From: Pseudarcicella hirudinis
GTDB taxonomy: Bacteria; Bacteroidota; Bacteroidia; Cytophagales; Spirosomataceae
Direction: 5' to 3'
Assembly: GCF_900115665.1 (NCBI RefSeq)
Contig: NZ_FOXH01000019.1
Span: 1 to 64,000, forward strand
DNA: 64,000 bases
Part shown: positions 47,025 through 54,945 of the stretch, piece by piece
Layout: each line of letters begins with the position of its first letter
Position numbering within the stretch: position 1 is the stretch's first letter
The notes under the pieces: generated by a model
What the model saw: only the letters and a program-made list of their open reading frames with translations
Told to the model about the DNA's origin: nothing
Database searches by the model: none
Program-made: the position numbers and the translations under genes

Positions 47025-47174
47025 TTCATAGACACCTTCAGCCCGTTTTTTGATGAAAAGAATGAATTGCTGAAAGATATATTTGTAGCAGATAATTTAC
47101 ACCTTAATACAAAAGGATACCGGATCTGGACAAATACAATTACACACTTTATGGCTGAAAAAGGGGTTAAGTAA
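47025..47174 (+). pseudogene. Orphan 3' fragment of the SGNH hydrolase gene
   Basis: Codes for the last 49 residues of the SGNH hydrolase (with one Gln-to-Arg change) and its stop codon, but has no start. It is most simply the original end of the SGNH gene cut off by the insert. Confidence 0.9.
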
Positions 47175-47175
47175 A
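47025..47175 (+). repeat. Direct repeat, right copy
   Basis: Second copy of the 151-bp SGNH 3' end, 149/151 identical to 42764-42914. Its last bases contain the stop codon of the minus-strand glycosyltransferase at 47167-47169. Confidence 0.97.
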
Positions 47176-48513
47176 GGAATATCCGGAAACAATCGCCCAG
47201 ATTTCTCCGGCAAAATAAAAGACAAAAGTTGCGGATAGCAGTATCATGATCCAGGCAAATACTGAAATGAAGAAGTTACTTTTTTTAGAAATGACTTCAA
47301 GACTCATGGCCATCATCAGTACAAAACCAAAAAAGGCATGAGAAAATAGCCTGGAATGGAAAAAAGGCCAATCGTCGTATTTTATTCCGGCAGCAATGGT
47401 AAAACCAATACTCGAAAGAAGAAGCAGGAAGACTGTAATATAGAAAAAGTCAATCTTAAAAGTTTCTTCTTTCTGTAAACTATAGTTTTTTAAGACCATA
47501 AAAGTCTTTTTGCAAAGTAGCAGACCTCCGTGTGCTAAAAGCAGGGTTGGAATAAAGGCAAGCATATAAATTACGCTCCCGACGTATTTGAAATTGGTTT
47601 TTGCAGCCAGTTCAAAACCATTCTCAAAACTAATATGCTTGCTCCACCAGAATGTTGCATACAGCATTAATGGATAAGAATGTCTGCTTGAATGGATCTC
47701 ATCAAAAACCGGATTTTCAATGAGATTTGGTAAGTTGAAATTGATGACAGACTTAATGCCCTGATAAATATCCTGACCTCCTAATGGAAAGAAATCCAGG
47801 TTATGAACAAAAGGATTCCCTTCATAATACCAGTTTTCCAGCAGTTTATAAGAACCAAGGACCAGCATTATTGCTGAAAAACCTGCCAATGCTTTAAGGA
47901 TAGCCAGCCCGGAGTCTTTCCGTCTGAATCTGACCAGAATAAGCACCCCTAAAATAATTGGTACAAAACTGATAAATGTTGTCTTGGTAAGTAAAGCCAA
48001 TCCCGTCAGTATTGCCAGGAAGCGCTCATTTTTCAGAGATTGATCTTGAATGTAATCATATACTTTTGAAATAATCCAGGTTCCCATCATAAATGACAAA
48101 GGATCATTAGAAACGTAAAGTGAGTAAGTCAGATAGGTATAAGAAAAGACCGCAAGCATAAAGCTCAGGTTTTTGGAAAGCATCGGGATCGGTAATTTCC
48201 TTAATAAGTTGTAAATCAGATACAGATTGACACAGGAAAATATCAGCGAAAGAAACTGGGTATGTTTAAGTTCGGTTGGTGTATCAAAGAAATAAAAAGG
48301 CTGTGCTAATAAATAATAGAGAGGAGGATGGCAAGCCAGAAAAATTTGCCTTGTTAACGGAAGACTATGATTTTGAGCAATATAATTTACAATTTCAGCA
48401 TGAGCATCTGAATTGGCCGGAGGAAGAAAGATGTAAACAATAATTCTTAGAATGAAGCCGACCCATAATAAAGATCTGAGAAAACGTACCGAATTAAGTA
48501 TTCTTTTTATCAT
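47167..48513 (-). CDS. Family 39-like membrane glycosyltransferase
   Basis: 448 aa from ATG 48513 (M-I-K-R-I-L-N-S-V); a longer frame to 48618 adds 35 residues of odd composition and is less likely. About ten hydrophobic helices, with an N-terminal luminal loop containing P-P-A-N-S-D-A-H-A-E (Asp of the GT39/ArnT-type catalytic loop) and later H-P-P-L-Y-Y. Such enzymes move a lipid-linked sugar onto proteins or lipids at the outer face of the inner membrane. Its stop codon overlaps the right direct repeat. Confidence 0.85.
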   Translation of the reverse strand: MIKRILNSVRFLRSLLWVGFILRIIVYIFLPPANSDAHAEIVNYIAQNHSLPLTRQIFLACHPPLYYLLAQPFYFFDTPTELKHTQFLSLIFSCVNLYLIYNLLRKLPIPMLSKNLSFMLAVFSYTYLTYSLYVSNDPLSFMMGTWIISKVYDYIQDQSLKNERFLAILTGLALLTKTTFISFVPIILGVLILVRFRRKDSGLAILKALAGFSAIMLVLGSYKLLENWYYEGNPFVHNLDFFPLGGQDIYQGIKSVINFNLPNLIENPVFDEIHSSRHSYPLMLYATFWWSKHISFENGFELAAKTNFKYVGSVIYMLAFIPTLLLAHGGLLLCKKTFMVLKNYSLQKEETFKIDFFYITVFLLLLSSIGFTIAAGIKYDDWPFFHSRLFSHAFFGFVLMMAMSLEVISKKSNFFISVFAWIMILLSATFVFYFAGEIWAIVSGYSFT

Positions 48514-48790
48514 GTATTGAATCAAGTGGTATAACTGGCGGCAGGAATTTCTTAACAATAAAATTAACAAAAGATGATTTAAAATATGGTGGAAAGAGGG
48601 AAAAAGATTGTAACTCATAGCCTCATTACCATCTGTAAAACTGATTTTCAGGTAAAAAGTAACAAGCTGTTTTCAAAAATTAAGCTATAGACTGAAGTAT
48701 TTCGCGGGATTTATAAAATTTTAAATAGTCAACTTGGAATATTCTGATTTTTTCATAACTTAGTCCTAATCTTTCAAAAACCATCATTCT

Positions 48791-48964
48791 ATGGAAAATA
48801 GCCACTCACATTCATCAGATTTACCAAACTGGGTTTTAGTAGCCACGTTTGTCTTTTTTTTATTTATTCTCTGGTATTTTACCGACACTTTTACCGCCGT
48901 TTTAGGAACTATATTGGAAGGAGTAGTTTTTGCAGTTGCCTATGACGCTGAGCATGAACATTAA
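48791..48964 (+). CDS. Small His-ended membrane protein (57 aa)
   Basis: A 57-codon frame with M-E-N-S-H-S-H-S-S at the start, one hydrophobic segment (about 14-31) and an A-E-H-E-H end, followed 26 bp later by a good terminator. It is too short for most gene callers. Histidines at both ends could bind a metal, but I know no family for it. Coding is supported by its clean membrane segment, ATG and terminator. Confidence 0.55.
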   Translation: MENSHSHSSDLPNWVLVATFVFFLFILWYFTDTFTAVLGTILEGVVFAVAYDAEHEH

Positions 48965-48990
48965 TTTTAGTATATTTTAGTTTTCATTTT

Positions 48991-49029
48991 ATTAGCTAAT
49001 GGATCATGAGCTCATTAGCTAATTTTTTT
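48991..49029 (+). terminator. Terminator after the small membrane protein
   Basis: ATTAGCTAATG (48991-49001) pairs with CATTAGCTAAT (49013-49023), followed by a run of seven T. Its T-run overlaps the stop codon of the minus-strand HExxH gene. Confidence 0.85.
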
Positions 49030-50086
49030 GCCCTAGTTCTCCGGCAATTTTCTGTTCCCATTTACTCTGCTCCGCCTCATTCAATCCATGTAAGGTTTCC
49101 TGATCATATTTTTTCTGCATGATATTCATTTCCCGGTATAAATCAATGAATAATAACTGAAACTGGCTGTCGTAATCTTCAATGGAAAACTCTGTTTTCA
49201 GAACTTGGGCTTTAAAACGTTCTACAATAAGTTTGGTCAGATCAAAATGGGTCTGTTCATGTTTCAGACTATAATCTCCCGGTGCGTCAATGGATTTCCA
49301 CGACATGTCTTTAAGCATGTAAGTCTTCATGGTCAGTTCAATCACCAGACTATCATGTTCGTATTTTACCGGAGCGAGATATTCGAAGTTGCTAAAAATC
49401 TGAGCTGTGTATCTTGACGTGCTAAGTGGTTTTGCCTGAAAATCATTCCAGGTCAGTTTCCGATCAGGATGATAGAAGACCGTATCAGTATCATTACCGA
49501 AATAGTAATCCGGTTTAACTAAAACCCGAACACCTTTTGCAAATTTCGGGTTGATATATTTCTGGATGCCAAACCATTTATTATAGAATTTTGTGGCGGA
49601 AAGCATGGCATTTTTAACCAGCCAGTCTATATGTTCCGTGTCATCTTTGCTCGGCCTTGAATAAATAAAATTAGTTTTAAAGTTGCATAAAGGTACATAA
49701 GTTGAATCTCGGAATATCTGAAAATCAATATCTACTCCCAGGTTCCCTTTTATTTTGGCTGGAGATTCAGGAATTTCACGGATATTAAAGTCATTAATTT
49801 TCAGGATGATATTATAGTCCGTGTCGGCATTCTCCGGATTTTTTGAGAAAAAACTTCTGATTGCGGTAAGATAATTCTTTTGAAGAAACAGGGGACGCTT
49901 CTCATTGTCGGATCTGATAATGATTTTAGATGATTTATCAGCAGATTTACGGTTATCAATTATTCCGGTAACGGAACTTTTGGTAAGGATAAGAGGCAGT
50001 GGTATTTTTTGGAAAGTGACCTGGACTTCGCTATTTTGTCCGGACAGCGAAATAGAAAGAAACAGCAAAGGAATGATATATTTCAT
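49019..50086 (-). CDS. Secreted protein with HExxH zinc-protease motif (DUF922-like C-terminus)
   Basis: 355 aa with a signal peptide (to S-L-S-G-Q). The C-terminal half carries L-T-W-N-D-F-Q (211-217), D-S-L-V-I-E-L-T-M-K and the H-E-Q-T-H-F-D-L motif (276-283), as in the DUF922 predicted metalloprotease family. The first half (about 20-170) is an unrecognised beta-rich domain. HExxH suggests a zinc peptidase in the periplasm or at the surface. No adjacent substrate or partner gene. Confidence 0.8.
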   Translation of the reverse strand: MKYIIPLLFLSISLSGQNSEVQVTFQKIPLPLILTKSSVTGIIDNRKSADKSSKIIIRSDNEKRPLFLQKNYLTAIRSFFSKNPENADTDYNIILKINDFNIREIPESPAKIKGNLGVDIDFQIFRDSTYVPLCNFKTNFIYSRPSKDDTEHIDWLVKNAMLSATKFYNKWFGIQKYINPKFAKGVRVLVKPDYYFGNDTDTVFYHPDRKLTWNDFQAKPLSTSRYTAQIFSNFEYLAPVKYEHDSLVIELTMKTYMLKDMSWKSIDAPGDYSLKHEQTHFDLTKLIVERFKAQVLKTEFSIEDYDSQFQLLFIDLYREMNIMQKKYDQETLHGLNEAEQSKWEQKIAGELGQKN

Positions 50087-50140
50087 TTTCAGGAAATTAT
50101 GGCATGAATTGGCTCATGCCATAATCCAAAAATAAAGAAA

Positions 50141-50857
50141 TTATTTCATATTATGATATACGTTTTGAACGTCATCATCTTCTTCTAATTTCTCAATAAG
50201 TTTGTCAACATCAGCCATTTGCTCATCTGTAAGCTCCTTGGTATCGTTAGGAATCCTTTCAAAATCTGCTCCTAAAATTTCATGCCCGTTTTCTTCAAGA
50301 AACTTTTGAATTGCTCCGAAAGCAGTGAATTCGCCATAGATGTTTACCTGATTGGTTTCAAGATCAAGGAAAATTTCTTCCGCACCATAATCAATTAATT
50401 CCAGTTCAAGTTCTTCAACATCAATGGCATCTGTTTTAGCAATTTTAAAAACAGATTTACGATCGAAAATAAAGTCAAGCATACCTGAAGTTCCTAAACT
50501 TCCTCCGGTTTTATTAAAATAGCTTCTTACGTTAGCGACAGTCCGGTTTGTGTTATCGGTGGTAGTTTCTACCAAAACAGCAACTCCGTGCATGGCGTAT
50601 CCTTCATAAACAATTTCTTTATAATCTTCCTGATCTTTAGAAGTGGCACGTTTAATAGCTCTTTCAACATTGTCCTTAGGCATGTTGGCTGCTTTAGCAT
50701 TTTGTATAATTGCTCTTAAACGGGAGTTTGAGGTCGGATCCGGTCCGCCTGCTTTTACAGCTAATACAATGTCTTTACCAATTTTCGTGAAGGTTTTTGC
50801 CATTTGCCCCCACCTTTTGAATTTTCTAGCCTTTCTAAATTCAAATGCTCTTCCCAT
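50141..50857 (-). CDS. YebC/PmpR family translation or transcription factor
   Basis: 238 aa. Begins M-G-R-A-F-E-F-R-K, then the family motif W-A/G-Q-M-A-K-T-F-T-K-I-G and D-P-x-x-N-x-R-L-R; the C-terminal domain contains the acidic V-D-K-L-I-E-K-L-E-E-D-D-D end. The family was first seen as a transcription regulator and is now also linked to ribosomes stalling at proline runs. Its promoter-like box lies about 100 bp upstream on the minus strand. Confidence 0.95.
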   Translation of the reverse strand: MGRAFEFRKARKFKRWGQMAKTFTKIGKDIVLAVKAGGPDPTSNSRLRAIIQNAKAANMPKDNVERAIKRATSKDQEDYKEIVYEGYAMHGVAVLVETTTDNTNRTVANVRSYFNKTGGSLGTSGMLDFIFDRKSVFKIAKTDAIDVEELELELIDYGAEEIFLDLETNQVNIYGEFTAFGAIQKFLEENGHEILGADFERIPNDTKELTDEQMADVDKLIEKLEEDDDVQNVYHNMK

Positions 50858-50952
50858 TTTTTGAGTTTTTGATTATTCAGTTATATGTAATTCTGTTTGA
50901 GATTAGGAAAATAGAAATTATGAAAATTCTTCCCGTTTTCTTAATGTGAATG

Positions 50953-50960
50953 CAAAGTTA
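50953..50960 (-). promoter_or_regulatory. Candidate -7 box of the YebC gene
   Basis: Minus-strand reading TAACTTTG matches TAnnTTTG exactly, as in the sucA proximal promoter. No TTTG at 17-23 bp further upstream. Confidence 0.5.
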
Positions 50961-51011
50961 AAAAAAGATGTGAAAACAGAGAAGCACTCCTTTATTCTCT
51001 GTGCTATTCTC

Positions 51012-51042
51012 TTTTAAAGTTTGCGCCCTTACAACTTTAAAA
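51012..51042. promoter_or_regulatory. 10-bp inverted repeat in a divergent promoter region
   Basis: TTTTAAAGTT (51012-51021) and AACTTTAAAA (51033-51042), perfect, 11 bp apart. It could be an operator or a small hairpin. Confidence 0.4.
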
Positions 51043-51233
51043 ATATTTAAAAAAATTTTACTTCAGATTATTGTCTCAATTCATATAAATACAATGCCAA
51101 TTGTCTTATTCTCTCCGCGAACAACCAATTTATTATCTTAACAAAAGTTAACCGGGTGCCTGAGTTTTGATTAATAAATGTTAATATTATACTTTTACGA
51201 CAATATTTCTACATTCACAATAATAATTAATCA

Positions 51234-53477
51234 GTGAGCATAAAACATTTACTTCATTTACTACTAACATTTATTACATATATTGCATTTGGGCAAAAAA
51301 AGAACGAGGGCTTTCAGATACATGTTGAAAGGACCTCTGCTGCTATTTCAGTGGACGGAGTTCTGAACGAATCTGCCTGGACAAAAGCTCAGACAACTTC
51401 AGATTTTTATATGGTTACTCCTGTGGATACTGGCCTGGCTTCCGTAAAAACCATTGTAAAGCTCACCTATGATAATCAGAATCTCTATATTTCAGCCGTT
51501 TGTTATAATAAATTTAAAGGGAAAAATATCGTAGAGTCACTTAGAAGGGATTTTACTTTTAATAAAAACGATCACTTTTTGATTTCTATAGACACTTTTG
51601 ATGACCTTACCAATGGCTTTACTTTTGGGGTAAATGCTGCCGGAGCACAATGGGACGGACAAGTGTATGAAGGAAGTAAAGTCAATGCCAACTGGGATAA
51701 CAAATGGCAGTCTGCTACTAAATCTGATGATGAAAAATGGGTTTTTGAAGCGGCAATTCCATTTAAAACCATGCGTTATAAAGCAGGTATCGGCAGATGG
51801 GGAATCAATTTTACCAGGTATGATATAAAAGCGGGAGAAAAATCTTCATGGGCCCCTGTACCGCGGCAATTTGATCCTGTAACGCTTGCCTTCACGGGTG
51901 TGCTGCTTTGGGATACCCCTCCACCCACGCCTAAAAATAATATTTCTGTTATTCCTTATGCACTTAGCGGCGTTTCCAAAGATTTTCAGGCTGAAACAAA
52001 CACCAGCTTCCGCAAGGATCTGGGGGGGGATGTAAAAGTGGCTGTAACTTCTTCCATGAACCTTGATCTCACGATCAATCCTGATTTTTCTCAGGTTGAT
52101 GCCGATCGGCAGATTACCAATCTTAACCGCTTTAAGCTGTTTTATCCTGAAAAAAGGCAGTTCTTTCTTGAAAACGGTGATTTGTTTGACAATTTCGGGT
52201 TTGACGGATTAAGACCGTTTTTTTCAAGGCAAATAGGATTAAGTCTTAATCCGAACACCTGGCTTTATGAACCTGTGAGGATTCAGTACGGACTTAGATT
52301 GAGTGGAAAACTTGATAAAGACTGGAGATTGGGGCTGATGAATATACAGACAGAAAGCAATTCTGAGGCAAGTTTACCAACGCAGAATTTTTCGATTTTC
52401 TCTTTACAACGAAAAGTATTTTCCAGATCCAATATTTCTTTACAATTGATAAATAAGGAATCGTTTGGACTGGATGAGAAACTCCATCCTAATTCTTCAA
52501 AATTCAACAGGAACCTCGCACTTGAATATAACCTTGCTTCCAAAAATAATAACTGGACAGGTAAAGTGCTGTATATGAAATCTTTCTCTCCGAAAGATTC
52601 CTCTGATTCTTTTGTACAGGCTGCCAATGTGACCTACCAGAATACGAACTGGTATTTGTCGTGGCAGCATGAATACGTCGGGAAAAACTATAATGCTGAA
52701 GTCGGATTTATCCAGAGAACCGGGTATTATAAGATTAATCCTTTTGCAGGATACTATTTCTATCCTAAAAACCCACATAGCAAGATCGCTAACCGGGCTG
52801 TTTCAATTAATTCAGTTTTTTACTGGAATAAGCAGAATCTTACAGATAATGAAACTACACTTTCCTATGCTGTAACTTATAAGAACCGTTCCGCCTTTCT
52901 GATTTCAGGAGCAAACAGCTTTATAAAATTACAGGCACCCTACGATCCGACTAATCAGGGAATACCCAATATTACCTTACCGGCAGGTTTCGACAGCCGA
53001 TGGACTTATGGATTGGTGAATTATATTTCTACGCCGCAGAAAATGCTGACCTATTCCTTACTCGGACGTTACGGAGGATATTATGCCAATGGGAATTTGC
53101 TGACAATCAGCGGAGAACTGGGGTACAGGTTTCAGCCATACATGAGTTTTTCGGTCACGTATGAATACGACCATATCAGAAATATACAGATTCCTGATAA
53201 AAATTCAATGGACGGAAGTATTAAAACCACCTCCGGTGTGGAATTATGGCTTATTACTCCCAAGCTGGATTTTACCTTTACAAATAAGCTGTTCTTCACA
53301 ACCTTTATTCAATACAACAAACAACTCAGTAACCTGAATATTAATGCCCGTTTGCAATGGCGTTATAAACCTGCTTCAGACCTGTTCCTGGTTTATACGG
53401 ATAATTACTTTTCAGATAATCTTCTGGCTAAAAACCGGGCAGTGGTATTGAAATTTACCTATTGGTGGAACCTTTAA
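51234..53477 (+). CDS. DUF5916 protein with N-terminal CBM9-like domain
   Basis: 747 aa from a GTG start, chosen because the signal peptide (to I-A-F-G-Q) begins there and an in-frame TAA lies six bases upstream. N-terminal CBM9-like domain (about 25-220) with V-D-G-V-L-N-E-S-A-W, then a beta-barrel-like C-terminal part (DUF5916) rich in aromatic strands with R-R-Q/F-F-x-E-N-G-D-L-F. Such proteins probably sit in the outer membrane and may handle carbohydrates; the exact role is unknown. The DUF3574 gene starts 2 bp later. Confidence 0.87.
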   Translation: MSIKHLLHLLLTFITYIAFGQKKNEGFQIHVERTSAAISVDGVLNESAWTKAQTTSDFYMVTPVDTGLASVKTIVKLTYDNQNLYISAVCYNKFKGKNIVESLRRDFTFNKNDHFLISIDTFDDLTNGFTFGVNAAGAQWDGQVYEGSKVNANWDNKWQSATKSDDEKWVFEAAIPFKTMRYKAGIGRWGINFTRYDIKAGEKSSWAPVPRQFDPVTLAFTGVLLWDTPPPTPKNNISVIPYALSGVSKDFQAETNTSFRKDLGGDVKVAVTSSMNLDLTINPDFSQVDADRQITNLNRFKLFYPEKRQFFLENGDLFDNFGFDGLRPFFSRQIGLSLNPNTWLYEPVRIQYGLRLSGKLDKDWRLGLMNIQTESNSEASLPTQNFSIFSLQRKVFSRSNISLQLINKESFGLDEKLHPNSSKFNRNLALEYNLASKNNNWTGKVLYMKSFSPKDSSDSFVQAANVTYQNTNWYLSWQHEYVGKNYNAEVGFIQRTGYYKINPFAGYYFYPKNPHSKIANRAVSINSVFYWNKQNLTDNETTLSYAVTYKNRSAFLISGANSFIKLQAPYDPTNQGIPNITLPAGFDSRWTYGLVNYISTPQKMLTYSLLGRYGGYYANGNLLTISGELGYRFQPYMSFSVTYEYDHIRNIQIPDKNSMDGSIKTTSGVELWLITPKLDFTFTNKLFFTTFIQYNKQLSNLNINARLQWRYKPASDLFLVYTDNYFSDNLLAKNRAVVLKFTYWWNL

Positions 53478-53479
53478 TT

Positions 53480-53881
53480 ATGAATAAAATGCATCGTAAG
53501 ATTATCCCAGCAATCCTGATAATAGCTGCAATAGTAACTTCCTGTTCGGCAGGAAAAACTATGAAATTTACGAAAACCGAGCTGTTTTTCGGACTGTCTG
53601 TTCCGGATGGAACTAAAGTTACTGCGCAGCAGTTTCAGGCTTTTTCTGATACAGTAATTGCTAAATCTTTTTCAGAAGGATCTACCATTTTTGATGCCAA
53701 AGGACAATGGCTGGGGAATAATGGCGTTTTAGTTTCTGAAGATACCAAAGTCGTTATGGTTCTCAATAAAATGACACCTGAAACTTCCCGGAAAATCGAT
53801 GAAATCAGAGAAAAATATAAAAAATATTTTAAACAGGAAGCTGTGCTGAGAATCGACGCAAAGGTAAAAGGAGCATTTTAA
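53480..53881 (+). CDS. DUF3574 lipoprotein
   Basis: 133 aa from ATG 53480. A lipoprotein signal (V-T-S-C, about residues 20-23) precedes T-E-L-F-F-G-L-S-V-P-D-G-T and G-Q-W motifs of DUF3574. No enzymatic role is known. It is cotranscribed with the DUF5916 gene (2 bp gap) and overlaps the convergent TetR gene by 4 bp. Confidence 0.82.
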   Translation: MNKMHRKIIPAILIIAAIVTSCSAGKTMKFTKTELFFGLSVPDGTKVTAQQFQAFSDTVIAKSFSEGSTIFDAKGQWLGNNGVLVSEDTKVVMVLNKMTPETSRKIDEIREKYKKYFKQEAVLRIDAKVKGAF

Positions 53882-54438
53882 GAAGGAAGATTTGCCAGGG
53901 CTCTTTGATAACATTCCTGGATAAAAGAATTTTCCTGATAAATTCTGGACATCATCACAGCTCCCTCAAACTCTATTACCGTTTGCTGGGCCAGTTTTAA
54001 GGCATCTTCTTCTGAATGATTGCTAAGGTATAAGTGAGTTAAAGCAATAATCCAGCTCTCGAAAATTTCTTTAATAATTGTTCTGAAATCAGGATAAATG
54101 GCAACAGTTTCCAGGGTGATATTGCCAATAATACAACCACTTTCCTTACTTAGTAAAGTCTTCCCAAAAGACTTCAGTAGTCTGGAAAGTCGTTCCCTGG
54201 GAGAAAGACTTTCATCAAAAACTACCGGATTTACCCGTTCATTCAGGTAATTTTTAAGTTCAGTAAGTACGGCTTTCATGATAGCTTCTTTGCTCTCGAA
54301 ATAATGATAGAAACTACCTTTCTGCAAACCTACCGCTTCAGCCAGGTCCGACATAGAAGTATTATGATAGCCTTTTGAACGGAAAACGTCCGTTGCTTTA
54401 CCAATAATTTCTTTTTTTGTTACTTTTTGAAGGGGCAT
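53878..54438 (-). CDS. TetR/AcrR family regulator
   Basis: 186 aa. N-terminal HTH with F-R-S-K-G-Y-H-N-T-S-M-S-D-L-A and G-L-Q-K-G-S-F-Y-H-Y-F-x-S-K-E, a C-terminal ligand-binding helical domain that ends Q-R-A-L-A-N-L. Usually represses its own promoter and neighbours until a small ligand binds. The divergent SelW-like operon across a 178-bp gap, with a near-perfect palindrome between them, is the most likely target. Confidence 0.92.
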   Translation of the reverse strand: MPLQKVTKKEIIGKATDVFRSKGYHNTSMSDLAEAVGLQKGSFYHYFESKEAIMKAVLTELKNYLNERVNPVVFDESLSPRERLSRLLKSFGKTLLSKESGCIIGNITLETVAIYPDFRTIIKEIFESWIIALTHLYLSNHSEEDALKLAQQTVIEFEGAVMMSRIYQENSFIQECYQRALANLPS

Positions 54439-54478
54439 CTGCTGAAAAGAATTTTCCGTATAAACAAACGGTAATGCT

Positions 54479-54496
54479 AAGATGAAATTTTATCTT
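54479..54496. promoter_or_regulatory. Candidate TetR operator
   Basis: AAGATGAAATTTTATCTT is an 18-bp palindrome with one mismatch pair. It lies between the TetR start codon (54438) and overlapping divergent -7 boxes (54505-54518), an ideal position for a self-repressing TetR. Confidence 0.5.
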
Positions 54497-54504
54497 TTTC
54501 CCGG

Positions 54505-54518
54505 CAAATTTATCTTTG
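54505..54518. promoter_or_regulatory. Overlapping divergent -7 boxes for TetR and SelW-like genes
   Basis: The minus strand reads TAAATTTG at 54512-54505 and the plus strand TATCTTTG at 54511-54518, each matching TAnnTTTG, overlapping by two bases. Neither has a clear TTTG upstream. Confidence 0.45.
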
Positions 54519-54616
54519 ATTTTGTAATAAAAGCTAAATTGCCTGAAAAGACTTTCATAAAAACATTTAAAAACCGGGAAAAATAGTAATGTGCAGAAAC
54601 TAATTACTCATATTTA

Positions 54617-54922
54617 ATGATTCAGAAACCTAAAATAACGATAGAATATTGTCCGAAATGCGGCTGGCTGCTTCGATCGGCCTGGATGGCTCAGGAATTG
54701 CTCAATACTTTTACAGAAGAATTGAAAGAAGTTGCGCTGAGACCCAGTGAAGTAAGCGGACGTTATCAGATTTTTCTGGAAGAAACCTTAATTTTCGACC
54801 GTAAAAGAGAGGGCCATTTCCCGGAAGCAAAAGAATTGAAACAAATTGTCAGAGATCTTATAGCACCAGGCAGAAATCTTGGGCATATCGACAAACATTC
54901 ATCAAATCAAGATCAGTCATAA
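54617..54922 (+). CDS. SelW/SelT-like thioredoxin-fold protein with CxxC
   Basis: 101 aa. The C-P-K-C-G-W motif near residue 12 is the redox site of Rdx/SelW proteins (Cys replaces the selenocysteine of eukaryotes). Then a short L-R-P-S-E-x-x-G and F-x-x-A-K-E-L-K-Q pattern. These proteins act in redox control by thiol-disulfide exchange. It starts 23 bp before the SdiA-like lipoprotein gene and is probably cotranscribed. Confidence 0.85.
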   Translation: MIQKPKITIEYCPKCGWLLRSAWMAQELLNTFTEELKEVALRPSEVSGRYQIFLEETLIFDRKREGHFPEAKELKQIVRDLIAPGRNLGHIDKHSSNQDQS

Positions 54923-54945
54923 GGATTTAATAACCTGTAACAATA

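Larger units (their letters stand above)
42915..47175 (+). mobile_element. Direct-repeat-flanked insert carrying an Hsp70 cassette
   Basis: The insert plus one repeat copy is 4261 bp. Flanks: the 3' end of the SGNH gene (left) and a separate copy of the same 151 bp that overlaps the stop codon of a minus-strand glycosyltransferase (right). Before insertion the SGNH and glycosyltransferase genes must have converged with an 8-bp overlap; insertion preserved both ends. Hand-counted 60-base lines in the insert gave 25-30% G+C against 38-47% in flanking genes. The three genes inside read the same way. No integrase or transposase is present, so mobility would need help in trans or homologous recombination. 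Confidence 0.8.
50858..51233. other. Divergent intergenic region, 376 bp
   Basis: Between yebC-like and DUF5916 genes. It holds a -7 box for yebC at 50953-50960 and a 10-bp inverted repeat at 51012-51042, annotated separately; no further genes seen. Confidence 0.6.

Noticed and set aside
42764-47175. Insertion sequence or prophage as the source of the insert
   Set aside because: No transposase, terminal inverted repeats of IS type, integrase or phage structural genes were seen.
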